NCBI GenBank assembly: GCA_017886705.1
Contig: JAGHJJ010000016.1
Location: 1-39,236, forward strand
Direction: 5' to 3'
Length of the DNA stretch: 39,236 nt
Source: Bacilli bacterium
GTDB lineage: Bacteria > Bacillota_I > Bacilli_A > RF39 > UBA660
Below the pieces are notes generated by a model, which saw only the letters and a program-made list of their open reading frames with translations, ran no database searches and had not been told where the DNA came from. Shown piece by piece: positions 7,940-16,832 of the stretch. The stretch's first letter is position 1. Each line of letters begins with the position of its first letter. Both the position numbers and the translations under genes were made by a program.

Positions 7940-9112
7940 TTATTTTATTGCTTCCAATCCAGGTAGAGTTTTTCCCTCTAAATATTCAAGAGTTGCTCCT
8001 CCTCCGGTTGATGCATGATATACTTTGTCTTTATATCCTGCAAGAGATGCAGCTGCTACTATATCTCCACCACCAAGAATTATTTTAACATTATTGTCGA
8101 CAACAAATTTTAATAACTCATCTGTTCCCTTTTTATATTTTTCAAATTCATATACACCTAAAGGTCCATTCCATACGGCAATACTTGCTTCTTTTAAATA
8201 ACTTTCAAATAACTCTACAGTTTTAGGACCAATGTCTAATCCTTGTTCATTTTCATTCATTTCTGTGATATCTTTGGTTTTGTATGGTTCATTTTCACTA
8301 TATTCTGTTGTTACAGCAACATCTACTGGTAATATAATCTTATCTTTGTAATCTTTTAAAATGTTTTTACAAAATTCTAGGTTTTCTTCATCTAATAATG
8401 ATTTTCCAATTTCATAACCTTCTGCCTTTAAGAAAGTAAAAGCCATTCCTCCACCAATTAGAATTTTATCAGCTTTGGTTACTAAGTTTTCGATTACACC
8501 GATTTTATCAGCAACTTTTGCTCCTCCTAATACTACGACAAATGGATGAGTAGGATTATCTAATTCCTTTAGGGCATTTAATTCTTTTTCAATTAAGAAT
8601 CCGATACATGAATCTAAGTGTGATGCAATTCCTACATTTGATGCATGAGCTCTATGGATCGTTCCAAAGGCATCATTTACAAAAACATCTCCTAAAGATG
8701 CCCAGTAGGCACCTAATTCAGAGTCATTTTTGCTTTCTTTTTTACCGTCTAAATCTTCATAACGGGTATTTTGAACTAGTATGATATCCTTATTATTCAT
8801 ATTATTAATGGCATTCTCTAGTTCTTCTCCTCTTGTTTTTTCTACAAATGTTACTTTTTGACCAAGTAATTCTTCTAATCTTTTTGCAACAGGTGCTAAA
8901 TTATTTTTTGCTAAATCACTTTCTTCTTTTACTCTTCCTAAATGTGAAAATAAAATTACTTTGGCATTTTGATCTAGACAATACTTAATTGTTGGTAAGG
9001 CTGCCGTGATTCTGGTATCATCTGATATCTGCCCTTCTTTCATTGGAACATTAAAGTCACAACGAATTAATACTTTTTTATTTTCTAAATTCATATCTTT
9101 GATTGTTTTCAT
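7940..9112 (-). CDS. pgk: Phosphoglycerate kinase
   Basis: This 390-aa two-domain kinase transfers phosphate from 1,3-bisphosphoglycerate to ADP. Visible signatures are [12 protein letters not shown] near residue 20 (the substrate-binding segment), the basic SHLGR segment, [15 protein letters not shown] at about 195, WNGPLGVYE at about 313 and GGGDIVAA near the C-terminus. Length is normal. The start follows AGGAGG by 8 nt. Its own sigma-A promoter is upstream, and the following GNAT-like and tpiA genes are packed tightly behind it as one operon. Confidence 0.98.
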   Translation of the reverse strand: MKTIKDMNLENKKVLIRCDFNVPMKEGQISDDTRITAALPTIKYCLDQNAKVILFSHLGRVKEESDLAKNNLAPVAKRLEELLGQKVTFVEKTRGEELENAINNMNNKDIILVQNTRYEDLDGKKESKNDSELGAYWASLGDVFVNDAFGTIHRAHASNVGIASHLDSCIGFLIEKELNALKELDNPTHPFVVVLGGAKVADKIGVIENLVTKADKILIGGGMAFTFLKAEGYEIGKSLLDEENLEFCKNILKDYKDKIILPVDVAVTTEYSENEPYKTKDITEMNENEQGLDIGPKTVELFESYLKEASIAVWNGPLGVYEFEKYKKGTDELLKFVVDNNVKIILGGGDIVAAASLAGYKDKVYHASTGGGATLEYLEGKTLPGLEAIK

Positions 9113-9131
9113 TATCTATCCTCCTGATATT

Positions 9132-9160
9132 ATTTTAGTCTTTTTCTTATTTTTTTTCAA
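9132..9160 (-). promoter_or_regulatory. pgk promoter
   Basis: On the minus strand: TTGAAA, 17 nt, TAAAAT, about 20 nt upstream of the pgk ATG. It resembles the gap promoter (TTGAAA-N17-TATAAT). Confidence 0.7.
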
Positions 9161-9204
9161 TATAGTCTAGTTTTTCTGCCATAAATTTTACAATAAATTG
9201 ATTA

Positions 9205-10527
9205 TTACATTTTCTTTTTTTGATAACTGTGACTTTGTGTTCGATTATAGATTCCTTTTTTTCCTTCATATTCCCAGTAATCTAATTGTTTATTTAAAGT
9301 GTCTTTATCTATTTTTAAATAATCTTCTAACTCGTTAGGCCATAAAATATCAAATTTTTCTGTATCTTCATTCTTTCTTTCGATAAACATTGCAGGTAAA
9401 TTTCCTTCTGTAGAAGATAGTACATCTATTTTTCTACCGGTTATAATTTCATATGCTGCCTCTGGATGAAGTTCATCGTATAAAACATATAGTGCATCTG
9501 GTGGTAATAATTCTCTTCTAATATTTGAACGAGATCGTTTATGAAAGACGGTTGTTACTCCGAATTCATAAGGCCTTTTTAGTTGAGCTTCATATATACC
9601 TATATTGGTATTGTTAGGATCTTTTAAATTAGGACTATTTATTATTATTCCCACTTCTTCTTCAAAAGTAGGAGGTTCAGGCTGTACTTTTTTTGACCAT
9701 TTACCCTTTAAAAATAATAATTTATCTCGTAAGGCTCTATAGAAAGTTGTTGCTTTTTCAGATTGTTTTTCTTCTACGATAGGAAAATTACTGGCATCAA
9801 TTTTATAGTCTGCTAATCTATCGTCTAAAGATATGAAATTCCTATTATCTTGTGTTACTATTTGTTCTATTACAATGGAGTCTACATGTCTAGATGCACT
9901 TATATTATATTTTTTCAAATCTTCATTTAAACATCTTTCTACTTCGTTTATTATTGTTTGATAGCATTCTGTTTCTGTCATTACACTAAAAATCTTTGTT
10001 TTCATTATTGGAAACATACTACTATTTAAGCGGGATAGCATTTCTGTAGTAAAGTTTTGACTGTATTCTACTTTTATTACGCGGTATATTATTTTCGCTA
10101 AAGATGGAATTTGCGTATTTTTTATTACGGTTCTTAGATATGGTGTTAGTTGGTTTGTATAATCTACTAATAATTTACTATCCATATCATATTGTATCTC
10201 TTTATCAGCACGACTTAGAAGTTCTTCTAATCTTTTATTTTGTTCTTCACTCATCACAAGTTCACTTTTATATTTTTCTAAGTCTTTTAGATAGGCTACA
10301 TATTTGTCTTGTAGATCCATAGCTACCTCATATTTTAAAACTGGTCCATAAGATGTTTTTATAAAGTCATGAGTACTAATATTACTTTCTGTATTTTTCA
10401 TTACTTCTATTCCAGCTTTATAATATTCACAGTTATAGCCCTGCTCTTCTAGGCTACTTATTACCTCTTCTAATTCTTTTATTTGTTCTAAACACTTTTC
10501 TTTTTCTTTTGTTTTTATCGTTACCAT
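9205..10527 (-). CDS. Uncharacterised 440-aa protein between gap and pgk
   Basis: I do not recognise this protein. It has no signal peptide or membrane segment. Residues about 5-40 and 70-115 are charged and heptad-like, so probably coiled coil. The middle is mixed helical, and the C-terminal third (about 290-430) looks like a globular alpha/beta domain with EEEVGIIINSP, PPDALYVLYDELHPEAAYEI and FDILWPNELEDYL. The start is well supported (AGAGGAG, 9 nt). It has its own promoter and follows the gap terminator; no terminator separates it from pgk, so read-through into pgk is possible. Its place between two core glycolytic genes makes a chance neighbour or a regulator equally possible. Function unknown. 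Confidence 0.85.
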   Translation of the reverse strand: MVTIKTKEKEKCLEQIKELEEVISSLEEQGYNCEYYKAGIEVMKNTESNISTHDFIKTSYGPVLKYEVAMDLQDKYVAYLKDLEKYKSELVMSEEQNKRLEELLSRADKEIQYDMDSKLLVDYTNQLTPYLRTVIKNTQIPSLAKIIYRVIKVEYSQNFTTEMLSRLNSSMFPIMKTKIFSVMTETECYQTIINEVERCLNEDLKKYNISASRHVDSIVIEQIVTQDNRNFISLDDRLADYKIDASNFPIVEEKQSEKATTFYRALRDKLLFLKGKWSKKVQPEPPTFEEEVGIIINSPNLKDPNNTNIGIYEAQLKRPYEFGVTTVFHKRSRSNIRRELLPPDALYVLYDELHPEAAYEIITGRKIDVLSSTEGNLPAMFIERKNEDTEKFDILWPNELEDYLKIDKDTLNKQLDYWEYEGKKGIYNRTQSHSYQKKKM

Positions 10528-10561
10528 TTTACTTATCTCCTCTAAACTTCTCTTTTGTTCT

Positions 10562-10589
10562 ATTATAGTTTATAAAGATGAAAAGTAAA
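10562..10589 (-). promoter_or_regulatory. Promoter of the 440-aa gene
   Basis: TTTACT, 16 nt, TATAAT on the minus strand, about 35 nt upstream of the ATG and just downstream of the gap terminator. Confidence 0.55.
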
Positions 10590-10590
10590 G

Positions 10591-10619
10591 AAAAAAGATA
10601 TGTTTAGCCATATCTTTTT
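10591..10619 (-). terminator. gap terminator
   Basis: AAAAAGATATG, a 6-nt loop and CATATCTTTTT form a perfect 11-bp stem ending in a T run on the minus strand, a few bases after the gap stop codon. Confidence 0.9.
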
Positions 10620-10624
10620 ATGTA

Positions 10625-11629
10625 TTATAGATTAGATACATATTTTGCAGTTCTAATCATTTGAGCAGTATAACTCATTTCATTGTCATACCAAGAAACT
10701 ACTCTTACTAGTTGTTTTCCATCTACTTCTAGAACACTAGTAGATAGTCCGTCTACTAAAGAACCACAATGTCTTCCGATAACATCGCTTGATACAATAG
10801 GATCGTCTGTATATTGTAATGTTTCGTTTTGAGATGATTTTAATACTTCATTGATTTCTTCAGCTGTTGTATTCTTTGAGAATTCAAGTACTAAATCAAT
10901 TACAGAACCAGTTGGTACTGGTACACGCATTGCTGCTCCATCTAGTTTTCCATCTAGGTTAGGGCAAACTTTACCAATTGCAGATGCTGCTCCTGTTGAT
11001 GCTGGAACAATATTTGCAGCACAAGCTCTTCCACGACGAGCTTTAATTCCTTTTTTATGAGGCACATCAAGAGTTGCTTGATCATTTGTATAAGCATGTA
11101 CTGTTGTCATATAACCTTTTACAATTCCAAAGGCTTTATCTAATACATCTACTACTGGAGCTAGACAGTTTGTTGTACAGCTAGCAGCAGAAATAATTTT
11201 TTCTTCTCCTGTTAAAATCATATGGTTAACGTTATAAACTATTGTTTTAACGTCTCCTTTTGCTGGAGCAGAAATAATTACTTTTTTAGCTCCGGCATTA
11301 ATATGTGCCATAGCTTTTTCTTCTGATGTAAATTTACCAGTACATTCTAGTACTACATCAATATCTAAATCTTTCCATGGTAATAGAGATGGATCTGTTT
11401 CAGCATATACTTTAATGCTTCTATCTCCTACTACAATTGTATCATTTTCACTATGAATTTCATCAATACGATAATTTCTATGATTTGTATCGTACTTTAA
11501 TAAGTATGCTAATTGCTCAGCATCTGTTAAGTCGTTGATTGCGACAACTTCAAATTCTGGATCTTCTTCCATTAGTCGAAAAGCTAGTCTTCCAATTCTT
11601 CCGAATCCGTTGATTGCTACTCTTACCAT
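10625..11629 (-). CDS. gap: Glyceraldehyde-3-phosphate dehydrogenase, type I
   Basis: This 334-aa enzyme oxidises glyceraldehyde-3-phosphate with phosphate and NAD. The Rossmann motif NGFGRIGR is at residues 7-14; the Asp in AINDLTDAEQLAYLLKYD favours NAD over NADP, as in the glycolytic GapA type. The catalytic Cys lies in SAASCTTNCLAPV near 150, and the C-terminal substrate domain ends SWYDNEMSYTAQM. The start follows AAAGGAGG by 8 nt. It is monocistronic, between its own promoter and terminator, separate from pgk-tpiA. Confidence 0.98.
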   Translation of the reverse strand: MVRVAINGFGRIGRLAFRLMEEDPEFEVVAINDLTDAEQLAYLLKYDTNHRNYRIDEIHSENDTIVVGDRSIKVYAETDPSLLPWKDLDIDVVLECTGKFTSEEKAMAHINAGAKKVIISAPAKGDVKTIVYNVNHMILTGEEKIISAASCTTNCLAPVVDVLDKAFGIVKGYMTTVHAYTNDQATLDVPHKKGIKARRGRACAANIVPASTGAASAIGKVCPNLDGKLDGAAMRVPVPTGSVIDLVLEFSKNTTAEEINEVLKSSQNETLQYTDDPIVSSDVIGRHCGSLVDGLSTSVLEVDGKQLVRVVSWYDNEMSYTAQMIRTAKYVSNL

Positions 11630-11651
11630 TTATTATTCCTCCTTTATTTTC

Positions 11652-11680
11652 ATTATATAGTGTTCTTTTTTTTGTTTCAA
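11652..11680 (-). promoter_or_regulatory. gap promoter
   Basis: TTGAAA, 17 nt, TATAAT on the minus strand, about 22 nt upstream of the gap ATG. This near-consensus sequence suits a highly expressed gene. Confidence 0.8.
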
Positions 11681-11715
11681 TATATTCTAAGTTTTTTGAC
11701 ACTTTTTTGTCGCAA

Positions 11716-11745
11716 GAAAATATCCACAGGTTTTGTGGATATTTA
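11716..11745 (-). terminator. Terminator of the nucleoside kinase gene
   Basis: AAATATCCACA, a 5-nt loop and TGTGGATATTT form an 11-bp stem followed by TTTTC on the minus strand. It overlaps the stop codon. Its stem happens to contain near-DnaA-box sequences. Confidence 0.75.
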
Positions 11746-13398
11746 TTCATGAAAACAGCTTCCGCCAATAAATTCTCTTAAAATAGAGTCTTGTGGAACA
11801 ACATCTGCGGGAATTGGTAAAAATAATCTTAAAAAGTTTATTAATCTTTTTGCTTCTTCATAATATGGAGAGTCTTGTGGAACCGAATAAAGTAGTGGTT
11901 CTACATAAGTTTTTAAGACACCAATTTCATAAATTAAAGCTGAATTAAATGTAAAATCAGCATCATCTTGGAATGGGAAGATATATTTTTCTTCTCCACG
12001 TCTTACGCTATCCCAAGATTTTAAGGTATGCTCTACATTATTATTTCTTGTTCTATTATCTCTTATTATTCTTCTTAACATACGATTGTCGGTTGTTGAT
12101 ACACGATTATGATCATCTAAGTTTAACTCTGTTAACGCAGAAATATATATTTTGTATTTTTTAGCTCTAGGAATATTAGTTAGCACCTTATTATCTAGAG
12201 CATGTATTCCTTCTATTACTAGAATATCTTCTTCTCCTAACGATATTTCTTTATTAAATTCTTTTTTGCCAACCAAAAAGCTATACGTTGGAATTGTGAC
12301 TATTTTTCCCTTTAATAAGTCTTCGATTTGCTTGTCAAATAACTTCATATCAATTGCTTCTAAACATTCATAGTCTGGTTTTCCATTCTCATCTAATGGT
12401 GTTTCTTCTCGTTCTACAAAGTAGTCATCCATAGATAATACTTTTGGATGAAGTCCAAAGCTTTCTAAATACATGCATAATTTTTTAGATGTTGTTGTCT
12501 TTCCTGAAGAAGAAGGTCCAGCCATTAATACTATTTTTATATCTTTTCTTCTTTTATTTATTTCACGGGCTAAGTTTAATAAACGATTACTTTGTAATGT
12601 TTCATCAATTCTTATTAAATCGTTGATTTTACCTAATGATACTACCTTATTTAAATCAACAGAATTTTCTACTCCTATTATTTTGGCCCAGTCACGACAT
12701 TCTTGGAAAACTTCAAACATGTGTGGATGATGTTTGTATGGTGGAATTTTTTCTGGAATATAGACTGTTGGAAATTGTAGTACAAATCCATTATCCTTAA
12801 TAAAAGTTATATCAAAATCTTTTACTTTTCCTGTAGAAGTTGGCATTAGATTATAAAAATAATTATAATAATTTCCTAGACGATATAACGTAATATAACT
12901 ATTCGTATTATAGGTCATTACTCCTGCCTTGGTTTTATCATTTTTACTATTAAAATATTTAATTGCTTCTGCTCTATCTACTGTACTTTTAATAATTGGC
13001 ATATCCGCTTCTATTATTTTTTTCATACCTTCTTTGATATTTTTCATACGTGTTTCTGTTAGTTTAAAATTCGTTTCAATATATAGTCCTTTATCTAAAG
13101 AGTGTTGAACTTGAATATTAGCATCTTCTCCAAATAATTTCTTTATAGTATATAGTAGTACATAGGTAAGTCCACTAATATGCGTTCTATTTGCTTCTCT
13201 GGTTGTTAAATCACAAAACTCAATTTTAGAATTTTCATCTACTTCGTTTGTTAACTCTTCTAATTTATTATTTACTTTTGCTAATAAAATTGGATATTTA
13301 TAATATTTTTGAAACTCTTTAGCAATTTCTTCTAAGGTCATTCCTTTGCTTAGTTGATATTTTTTTCCTCTTATTTCTACTTCTAATGTTTCTATCAT
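11743..13398 (-). CDS. TGS/threonyl-tRNA-synthetase-editing-like and uridine-kinase fusion (nucleoside kinase)
   Basis: This 551-aa protein has three parts. Residues 1-65 resemble a TGS domain ([19 protein letters not shown]). Residues about 70-230 resemble the second additional domain of threonyl-tRNA synthetase ([19 protein letters not shown]). Residues about 285-490 form a uridine kinase/phosphoribulokinase P-loop domain with [19 protein letters not shown] and VIEGIHALD. This fused family is widespread in Bacillota and Thermotoga-like bacteria and is usually annotated as a nucleoside kinase; the substrate here is inferred. The SD is GGGTGA, 6 nt. It diverges from clpP with a 109-nt shared intergenic region and ends in a clear terminator before the gap promoter. 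Confidence 0.9.
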   Translation of the reverse strand: MIETLEVEIRGKKYQLSKGMTLEEIAKEFQKYYKYPILLAKVNNKLEELTNEVDENSKIEFCDLTTREANRTHISGLTYVLLYTIKKLFGEDANIQVQHSLDKGLYIETNFKLTETRMKNIKEGMKKIIEADMPIIKSTVDRAEAIKYFNSKNDKTKAGVMTYNTNSYITLYRLGNYYNYFYNLMPTSTGKVKDFDITFIKDNGFVLQFPTVYIPEKIPPYKHHPHMFEVFQECRDWAKIIGVENSVDLNKVVSLGKINDLIRIDETLQSNRLLNLAREINKRRKDIKIVLMAGPSSSGKTTTSKKLCMYLESFGLHPKVLSMDDYFVEREETPLDENGKPDYECLEAIDMKLFDKQIEDLLKGKIVTIPTYSFLVGKKEFNKEISLGEEDILVIEGIHALDNKVLTNIPRAKKYKIYISALTELNLDDHNRVSTTDNRMLRRIIRDNRTRNNNVEHTLKSWDSVRRGEEKYIFPFQDDADFTFNSALIYEIGVLKTYVEPLLYSVPQDSPYYEEAKRLINFLRLFLPIPADVVPQDSILREFIGGSCFHE

Positions 13399-13429
13399 TT
13401 TGCTTCACCCTTTTTTATTTTCTCTTACT

Positions 13430-13438
13430 ATTGTATCA
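13430..13438 (-). promoter_or_regulatory. Extended -10 promoter of the nucleoside kinase gene
   Basis: TG-A-TACAAT on the minus strand, about 32 nt upstream of the start, with no clear -35. This is the usual form of an extended -10 promoter. Confidence 0.55.
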
Positions 13439-13507
13439 TACTTTGTCGTTTTGAAATATACATATTTTATTTTCTTTACATCTATACTAAAGATAGGTGA
13501 TATAGAT

Positions 13508-14083
13508 ATGAGTTTAGTTCCTGTAGTTATTGAAAAAGAATTAGATGGAGAACGTAGCTATGATATTTTTTCTAGATTATTAAAAGAGAGAATTATTTTT
13601 ATTAGTGGTGAAATTAATGATACTTTAGCTAACAGTGTGATTGCTTCTTTGTTATATTTAGATTCTATTAGTCATGATGATATTTCTATTTATATTAATT
13701 CTCCAGGTGGTAGTGTTTCTTCTGGTCTGGCTATTTATGATACTATGCAATTTATTTCTAGTGACGTATCTACTATTTGTGTTGGCATGGCAGCAAGCAT
13801 GGGAGCTTTTTTACTATCTTCTGGTACTATTGGTAAAAGGTTTGCTTTACCTAATTCTGATATTATGATACATCAACCTCTGGGCGGTGCAGAAGGACAA
13901 GCTAGTGATATTAAGATTACCTCTGATCATATTGTGTTACTTCGTAAACGATTAAATAAAATTCTTGCTAAAAACACGAAGCAGACTCTTCGAAAAATAG
14001 AAAAAGATACGGAACGTGATTATTATTTGGATGCTAGAGAAGCTTTAGAATATGGTCTCGTTGACAAAATAATTCAAAAATAA
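13508..14083 (+). CDS. clpP: ATP-dependent Clp protease proteolytic subunit
   Basis: This 191-aa serine protease forms the tetradecameric chamber that works with Clp ATPases. The triad is visible: Ser in GMAASMGAF near residue 98, His in IMIHQPLGG near 123 and Asp in TERDYYLD near 172, with INSPGGSV as the oxyanion/substrate strand. I start at ATG 13508, which follows AGGTGAT by 6 nt; the track's extra 36 residues are a hydrophobic, promoter-derived stretch. It is one of the few plus-strand genes, divergent from the nucleoside kinase and convergent with whiA. I see no CtsR-type direct repeat (GGTCAAANANGGTCAAA) upstream, so heat-shock control by CtsR is not supported. Confidence 0.96.
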   Translation: MSLVPVVIEKELDGERSYDIFSRLLKERIIFISGEINDTLANSVIASLLYLDSISHDDISIYINSPGGSVSSGLAIYDTMQFISSDVSTICVGMAASMGAFLLSSGTIGKRFALPNSDIMIHQPLGGAEGQASDIKITSDHIVLLRKRLNKILAKNTKQTLRKIEKDTERDYYLDAREALEYGLVDKIIQK

Positions 14084-14114
14084 AACTATTAGGGTCATTC
14101 TAATAGTTATTTTT
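14084..14114. terminator. Bidirectional clpP/whiA terminator
   Basis: AACTATTAG, a 7-nt loop and CTAATAGTT with ATTTTT on the plus side and an A/T-rich tract on the minus side. It overlaps the whiA stop and begins right after the clpP stop. Confidence 0.8.
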
Positions 14115-15051
14115 CTTTATTTTCTAATTTTTTAAATCTTGTTGCTAGCTCCTTAATCTTTCTAAATCTATGATTTAGTCCTGATTTCGTTATTGAATTT
14201 CCTGTTTCTAGAGATATAATTTCACTTAATTCTTTTAGAGACGCTTCTGGATATTTCTTTCGATACTCTAGAGCTTGTTGCGTTTTATCATCTAACAGAC
14301 TAATTCCTAGATTATCTTCAATAATGGCAATATCATCTAGTTGGGCGGTGGCAGTTGCTACCACTTTATCCATATTGGCTTGTTCACAATTATTTAGGCG
14401 ATTAGCCTGATTTTTTTGATTTCTATAAATTCTTTGGTTTTCAAAATATAATACGGCATTATTTGCCTTTATTATTTTTAAAAAGTCACTTATTTTATCT
14501 GCTTCTTTAATATATAGCATGTAACCTTTATCTCTGGTTAGAATTTTTACGTTTAAATCAAATAGGTTTAATAGTTTTTGTACAAATACTGCTTCTCCCG
14601 ATTCTTCTATTAATAACTCCATATGGTATCTTGAAGTTCTAGGATCATTAATACTTCCTGATGCTAAGAAGACACCTCTTAAATACGCTCTGATTTCTTC
14701 GTTAGCTCCAGTAATATATTGCGGAGGCTTTTCTAAATATTCTCCCTGTTTATTTTGATAGCCGATATCTTCTAAGATAAAATCTTTTTTTTCTTCTATC
14801 GTTAGTGCTAGTAAGTCTTTCTTACTAAAGTTTAGACTATCTTTTATTTCTTTTTTTATTTTTACTTCATACAGGATTTCTATTTGTTTTTCAATTCTTT
14901 CACAAATAAGAGGATTTTCTGTTGTTAATTGAAAGCCATTTTGTGTTTGATGTCCATTATTTCTAATATATCCAGATAGCTCTGCAATCATTTCTGATTT
15001 TGAGGCAATATTTTTGGAAATTTCTTCTTTAATATCTGTTGTATATGACAT
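14107..15051 (-). CDS. whiA: WhiA-family DNA-binding regulator
   Basis: This 314-aa protein has the WhiA architecture: an N-terminal domain related to LAGLIDADG homing endonucleases (about 1-210, with AYLRGVFLASGSINDP), then a C-terminal helix-turn-helix (NRLNNCEQANMDKVV... LSEIISLETGNSITKSGLNHRFRKI). In Actinobacteria it controls sporulation septation. In Bacillus it influences division and chromosome segregation and is always found with yvcK. Here it starts 1 nt after the yvcK stop, with the SD inside the end of yvcK, so the two are translationally coupled. It is the last gene of uvrA-lgt-yvcK-whiA and is followed by a shared terminator. Confidence 0.95.
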   Translation of the reverse strand: MSYTTDIKEEISKNIASKSEMIAELSGYIRNNGHQTQNGFQLTTENPLICERIEKQIEILYEVKIKKEIKDSLNFSKKDLLALTIEEKKDFILEDIGYQNKQGEYLEKPPQYITGANEEIRAYLRGVFLASGSINDPRTSRYHMELLIEESGEAVFVQKLLNLFDLNVKILTRDKGYMLYIKEADKISDFLKIIKANNAVLYFENQRIYRNQKNQANRLNNCEQANMDKVVATATAQLDDIAIIEDNLGISLLDDKTQQALEYRKKYPEASLKELSEIISLETGNSITKSGLNHRFRKIKELATRFKKLENKEK

Positions 15052-15052
15052 G

Positions 15053-16006
15053 TTAATTCCTCATTAAATAATTAAATATTAATGTGCTTAATTTCAAACT
15101 ATTATGTCTAATTGTATTATCTTCAATATTAATTAAATCTGCTGCGATTAATTCTACACCCATTTCTTTTAAACGTTTTTCATCTACTTTTACTGGAGTT
15201 TTATATTCTTCTGTGTAATATTTTTCAGCTATTTTTTTATCAATCTTGGAGTTGCTTGCAATTACTACATCTATTTTTCTTGTTTCTAGATGTTTATTTA
15301 ACATATTTATATGATCTCCTACTGCGAAATCGTCTGTTTCTCCTGGTTGTGTTACTGAGTTACATAAGTACATAATTGGTGCCTTTGTTTTTGTTAATTC
15401 TTTTTGAACATCTTTACAAATAATATTTGGTAAGATGCTTGTATAGAGACTACCCATACTAAAAATAATTAAATCAGCTTCTTTAATGGCATTTAATACT
15501 TCTGGTAAAACTTTAGGTTCTTCTTTATAATAGATTCTTTCAAACTTGTGATGTGCTTTTGTAATTTCGTCTTCTCCTTCGATAACATTTCCGTCTTTAT
15601 CTAATCCCATTAAAGTTAGGGATGAATCTTCTGAAATTGGCAACACTGTATGTTTTACATCTAGTAATTTACTTAATGCAGCAATTGATTCTTTTAGGGA
15701 ACCTGTGATGTCTAATAATGATGTTAGAATTAAATTTCCTGTGGCATGACCATCTAGGTCGCTTGATGTACGAAAACGATACTCCATCATCTTTTTGATT
15801 GGTTCATCAATTCCTGACAATGCAGTAATTACTTTTCTAATGTCGCCTACTGCCGGAGTATTAAATTCTTTTCTTAATTTTCCTGTTGATTTTCCATTAT
15901 CAGATACTGTAATTACCGCGGTGATATCTACTGGAAAATCTTTTAACCCTTTTAATAAATATGATAATCCTGTACCTCCACCAAATATAACGACTTTTTT
16001 ATACAT
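15053..16006 (-). CDS. yvcK: GlmR/YvcK-family regulator of carbon flux to the cell wall
   Basis: This 317-aa Rossmann-like protein is of the CofD/YvcK superfamily. Motifs: N-terminal nucleotide/UDP-sugar loop FGGGTGLSYLLKGL, VSDNGKSTGKLR, and PAVGDIRK. In Bacillus and Listeria the family binds UDP-GlcNAc and stimulates GlmS, directing carbon into peptidoglycan. The SD is AGGAGG, 7 nt. It lies 14 nt downstream of lgt and 1 nt upstream of whiA. In most Bacillota rapZ (yvcJ) precedes it; here lgt does, so the rapZ-yvcK-whiA trio is reduced to a pair in this region. Confidence 0.95.
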   Translation of the reverse strand: MYKKVVIFGGGTGLSYLLKGLKDFPVDITAVITVSDNGKSTGKLRKEFNTPAVGDIRKVITALSGIDEPIKKMMEYRFRTSSDLDGHATGNLILTSLLDITGSLKESIAALSKLLDVKHTVLPISEDSSLTLMGLDKDGNVIEGEDEITKAHHKFERIYYKEEPKVLPEVLNAIKEADLIIFSMGSLYTSILPNIICKDVQKELTKTKAPIMYLCNSVTQPGETDDFAVGDHINMLNKHLETRKIDVVIASNSKIDKKIAEKYYTEEYKTPVKVDEKRLKEMGVELIAADLINIEDNTIRHNSLKLSTLIFNYLMRN

Positions 16007-16020
16007 ATTCTTTCCTCCTG

Positions 16021-16806
16021 CTATGCATTATATTGCTTATTATTTTTTCTTAACATGTTGACAATAATAATAATTAGTCCAGATACGATAAATACTATTG
16101 ATACAATTTGTGCTATTTTATAGGTTCCTAGCATTAGGGAATCTGTTCTCATTCCTTCTATAAAAAATCTGATGATACCGTACCATAGTAGATAGAAGCC
16201 TGTTAATTGACCTAGTTTTAGGTATTTAAATCTTCGTATTAATAGCATTGCTAAAAAGCCTAATAAACACCAGAGTGACTCATAAAAGAAAGTAGGCTGT
16301 CTATATTCTCCTAAAATATACATTCCTTGTATTACAAAACTTGGTATTCCTAACGATTTTAGATGAGCTGATGTAGTGACTGGTCCATATGCTTCACTGT
16401 TAAAGAAATTTCCCCAGCGCCCTATGGCTTGCGCTATAATTAGACCAACTACAATGATATCTAACATTTTCCAGATATTTACCTTATGTTTTTTACATGA
16501 TACAATTACCACTATTAATCCGGCTATGATACCGCCATGAATTGCGAGACCACCATTCCAGATTTGTAATATTTCTAATGGCCTATCTAAGTAATAAGAC
16601 AGATTAAATAATACATAATACAATCTTGCACCTATGATTCCTATGATTATGGTGTTAAACGCTAGGTTTACTAAGAAATCTTCATCAATTCCTCTTTTCT
16701 TTGATTCTCTATATATTAGAATGCAAGCTACTAACATACCTAGGAATATAAAGATGGAATACCAATATATTTGAATTACACCTAGATCCAATGCTACTTG
16801 ATTCAT
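16021..16806 (-). CDS. lgt: Prolipoprotein diacylglyceryl transferase
   Basis: This 261-aa polytopic membrane enzyme adds diacylglycerol to the lipobox Cys of prolipoproteins. About seven hydrophobic segments are visible. The family signatures are IWNGGLAIHGGIIAG and AIGRWGNFFNSEAYG (the essential Arg region). I start at the second ATG (16806), which lies 6 nt after GAAGG; the first ATG (16812) overlaps that SD. It follows uvrA by 26 nt and precedes yvcK by 14 nt in the same operon. hprK, which often precedes lgt in Bacillota, is missing here. Confidence 0.96.
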   Translation of the reverse strand: MNQVALDLGVIQIYWYSIFIFLGMLVACILIYRESKKRGIDEDFLVNLAFNTIIIGIIGARLYYVLFNLSYYLDRPLEILQIWNGGLAIHGGIIAGLIVVIVSCKKHKVNIWKMLDIIVVGLIIAQAIGRWGNFFNSEAYGPVTTSAHLKSLGIPSFVIQGMYILGEYRQPTFFYESLWCLLGFLAMLLIRRFKYLKLGQLTGFYLLWYGIIRFFIEGMRTDSLMLGTYKIAQIVSIVFIVSGLIIIIVNMLRKNNKQYNA

Positions 16807-16832
16807 AAACATCCTTCTTTGCTTTTATTCTT

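Noticed and set aside
11550-11768. Minus-strand ORF of 72 aa between gap and the kinase gene
   Set aside because: It overlaps the gap start in another frame and covers the gap promoter and the kinase terminator, so it is not a gene.
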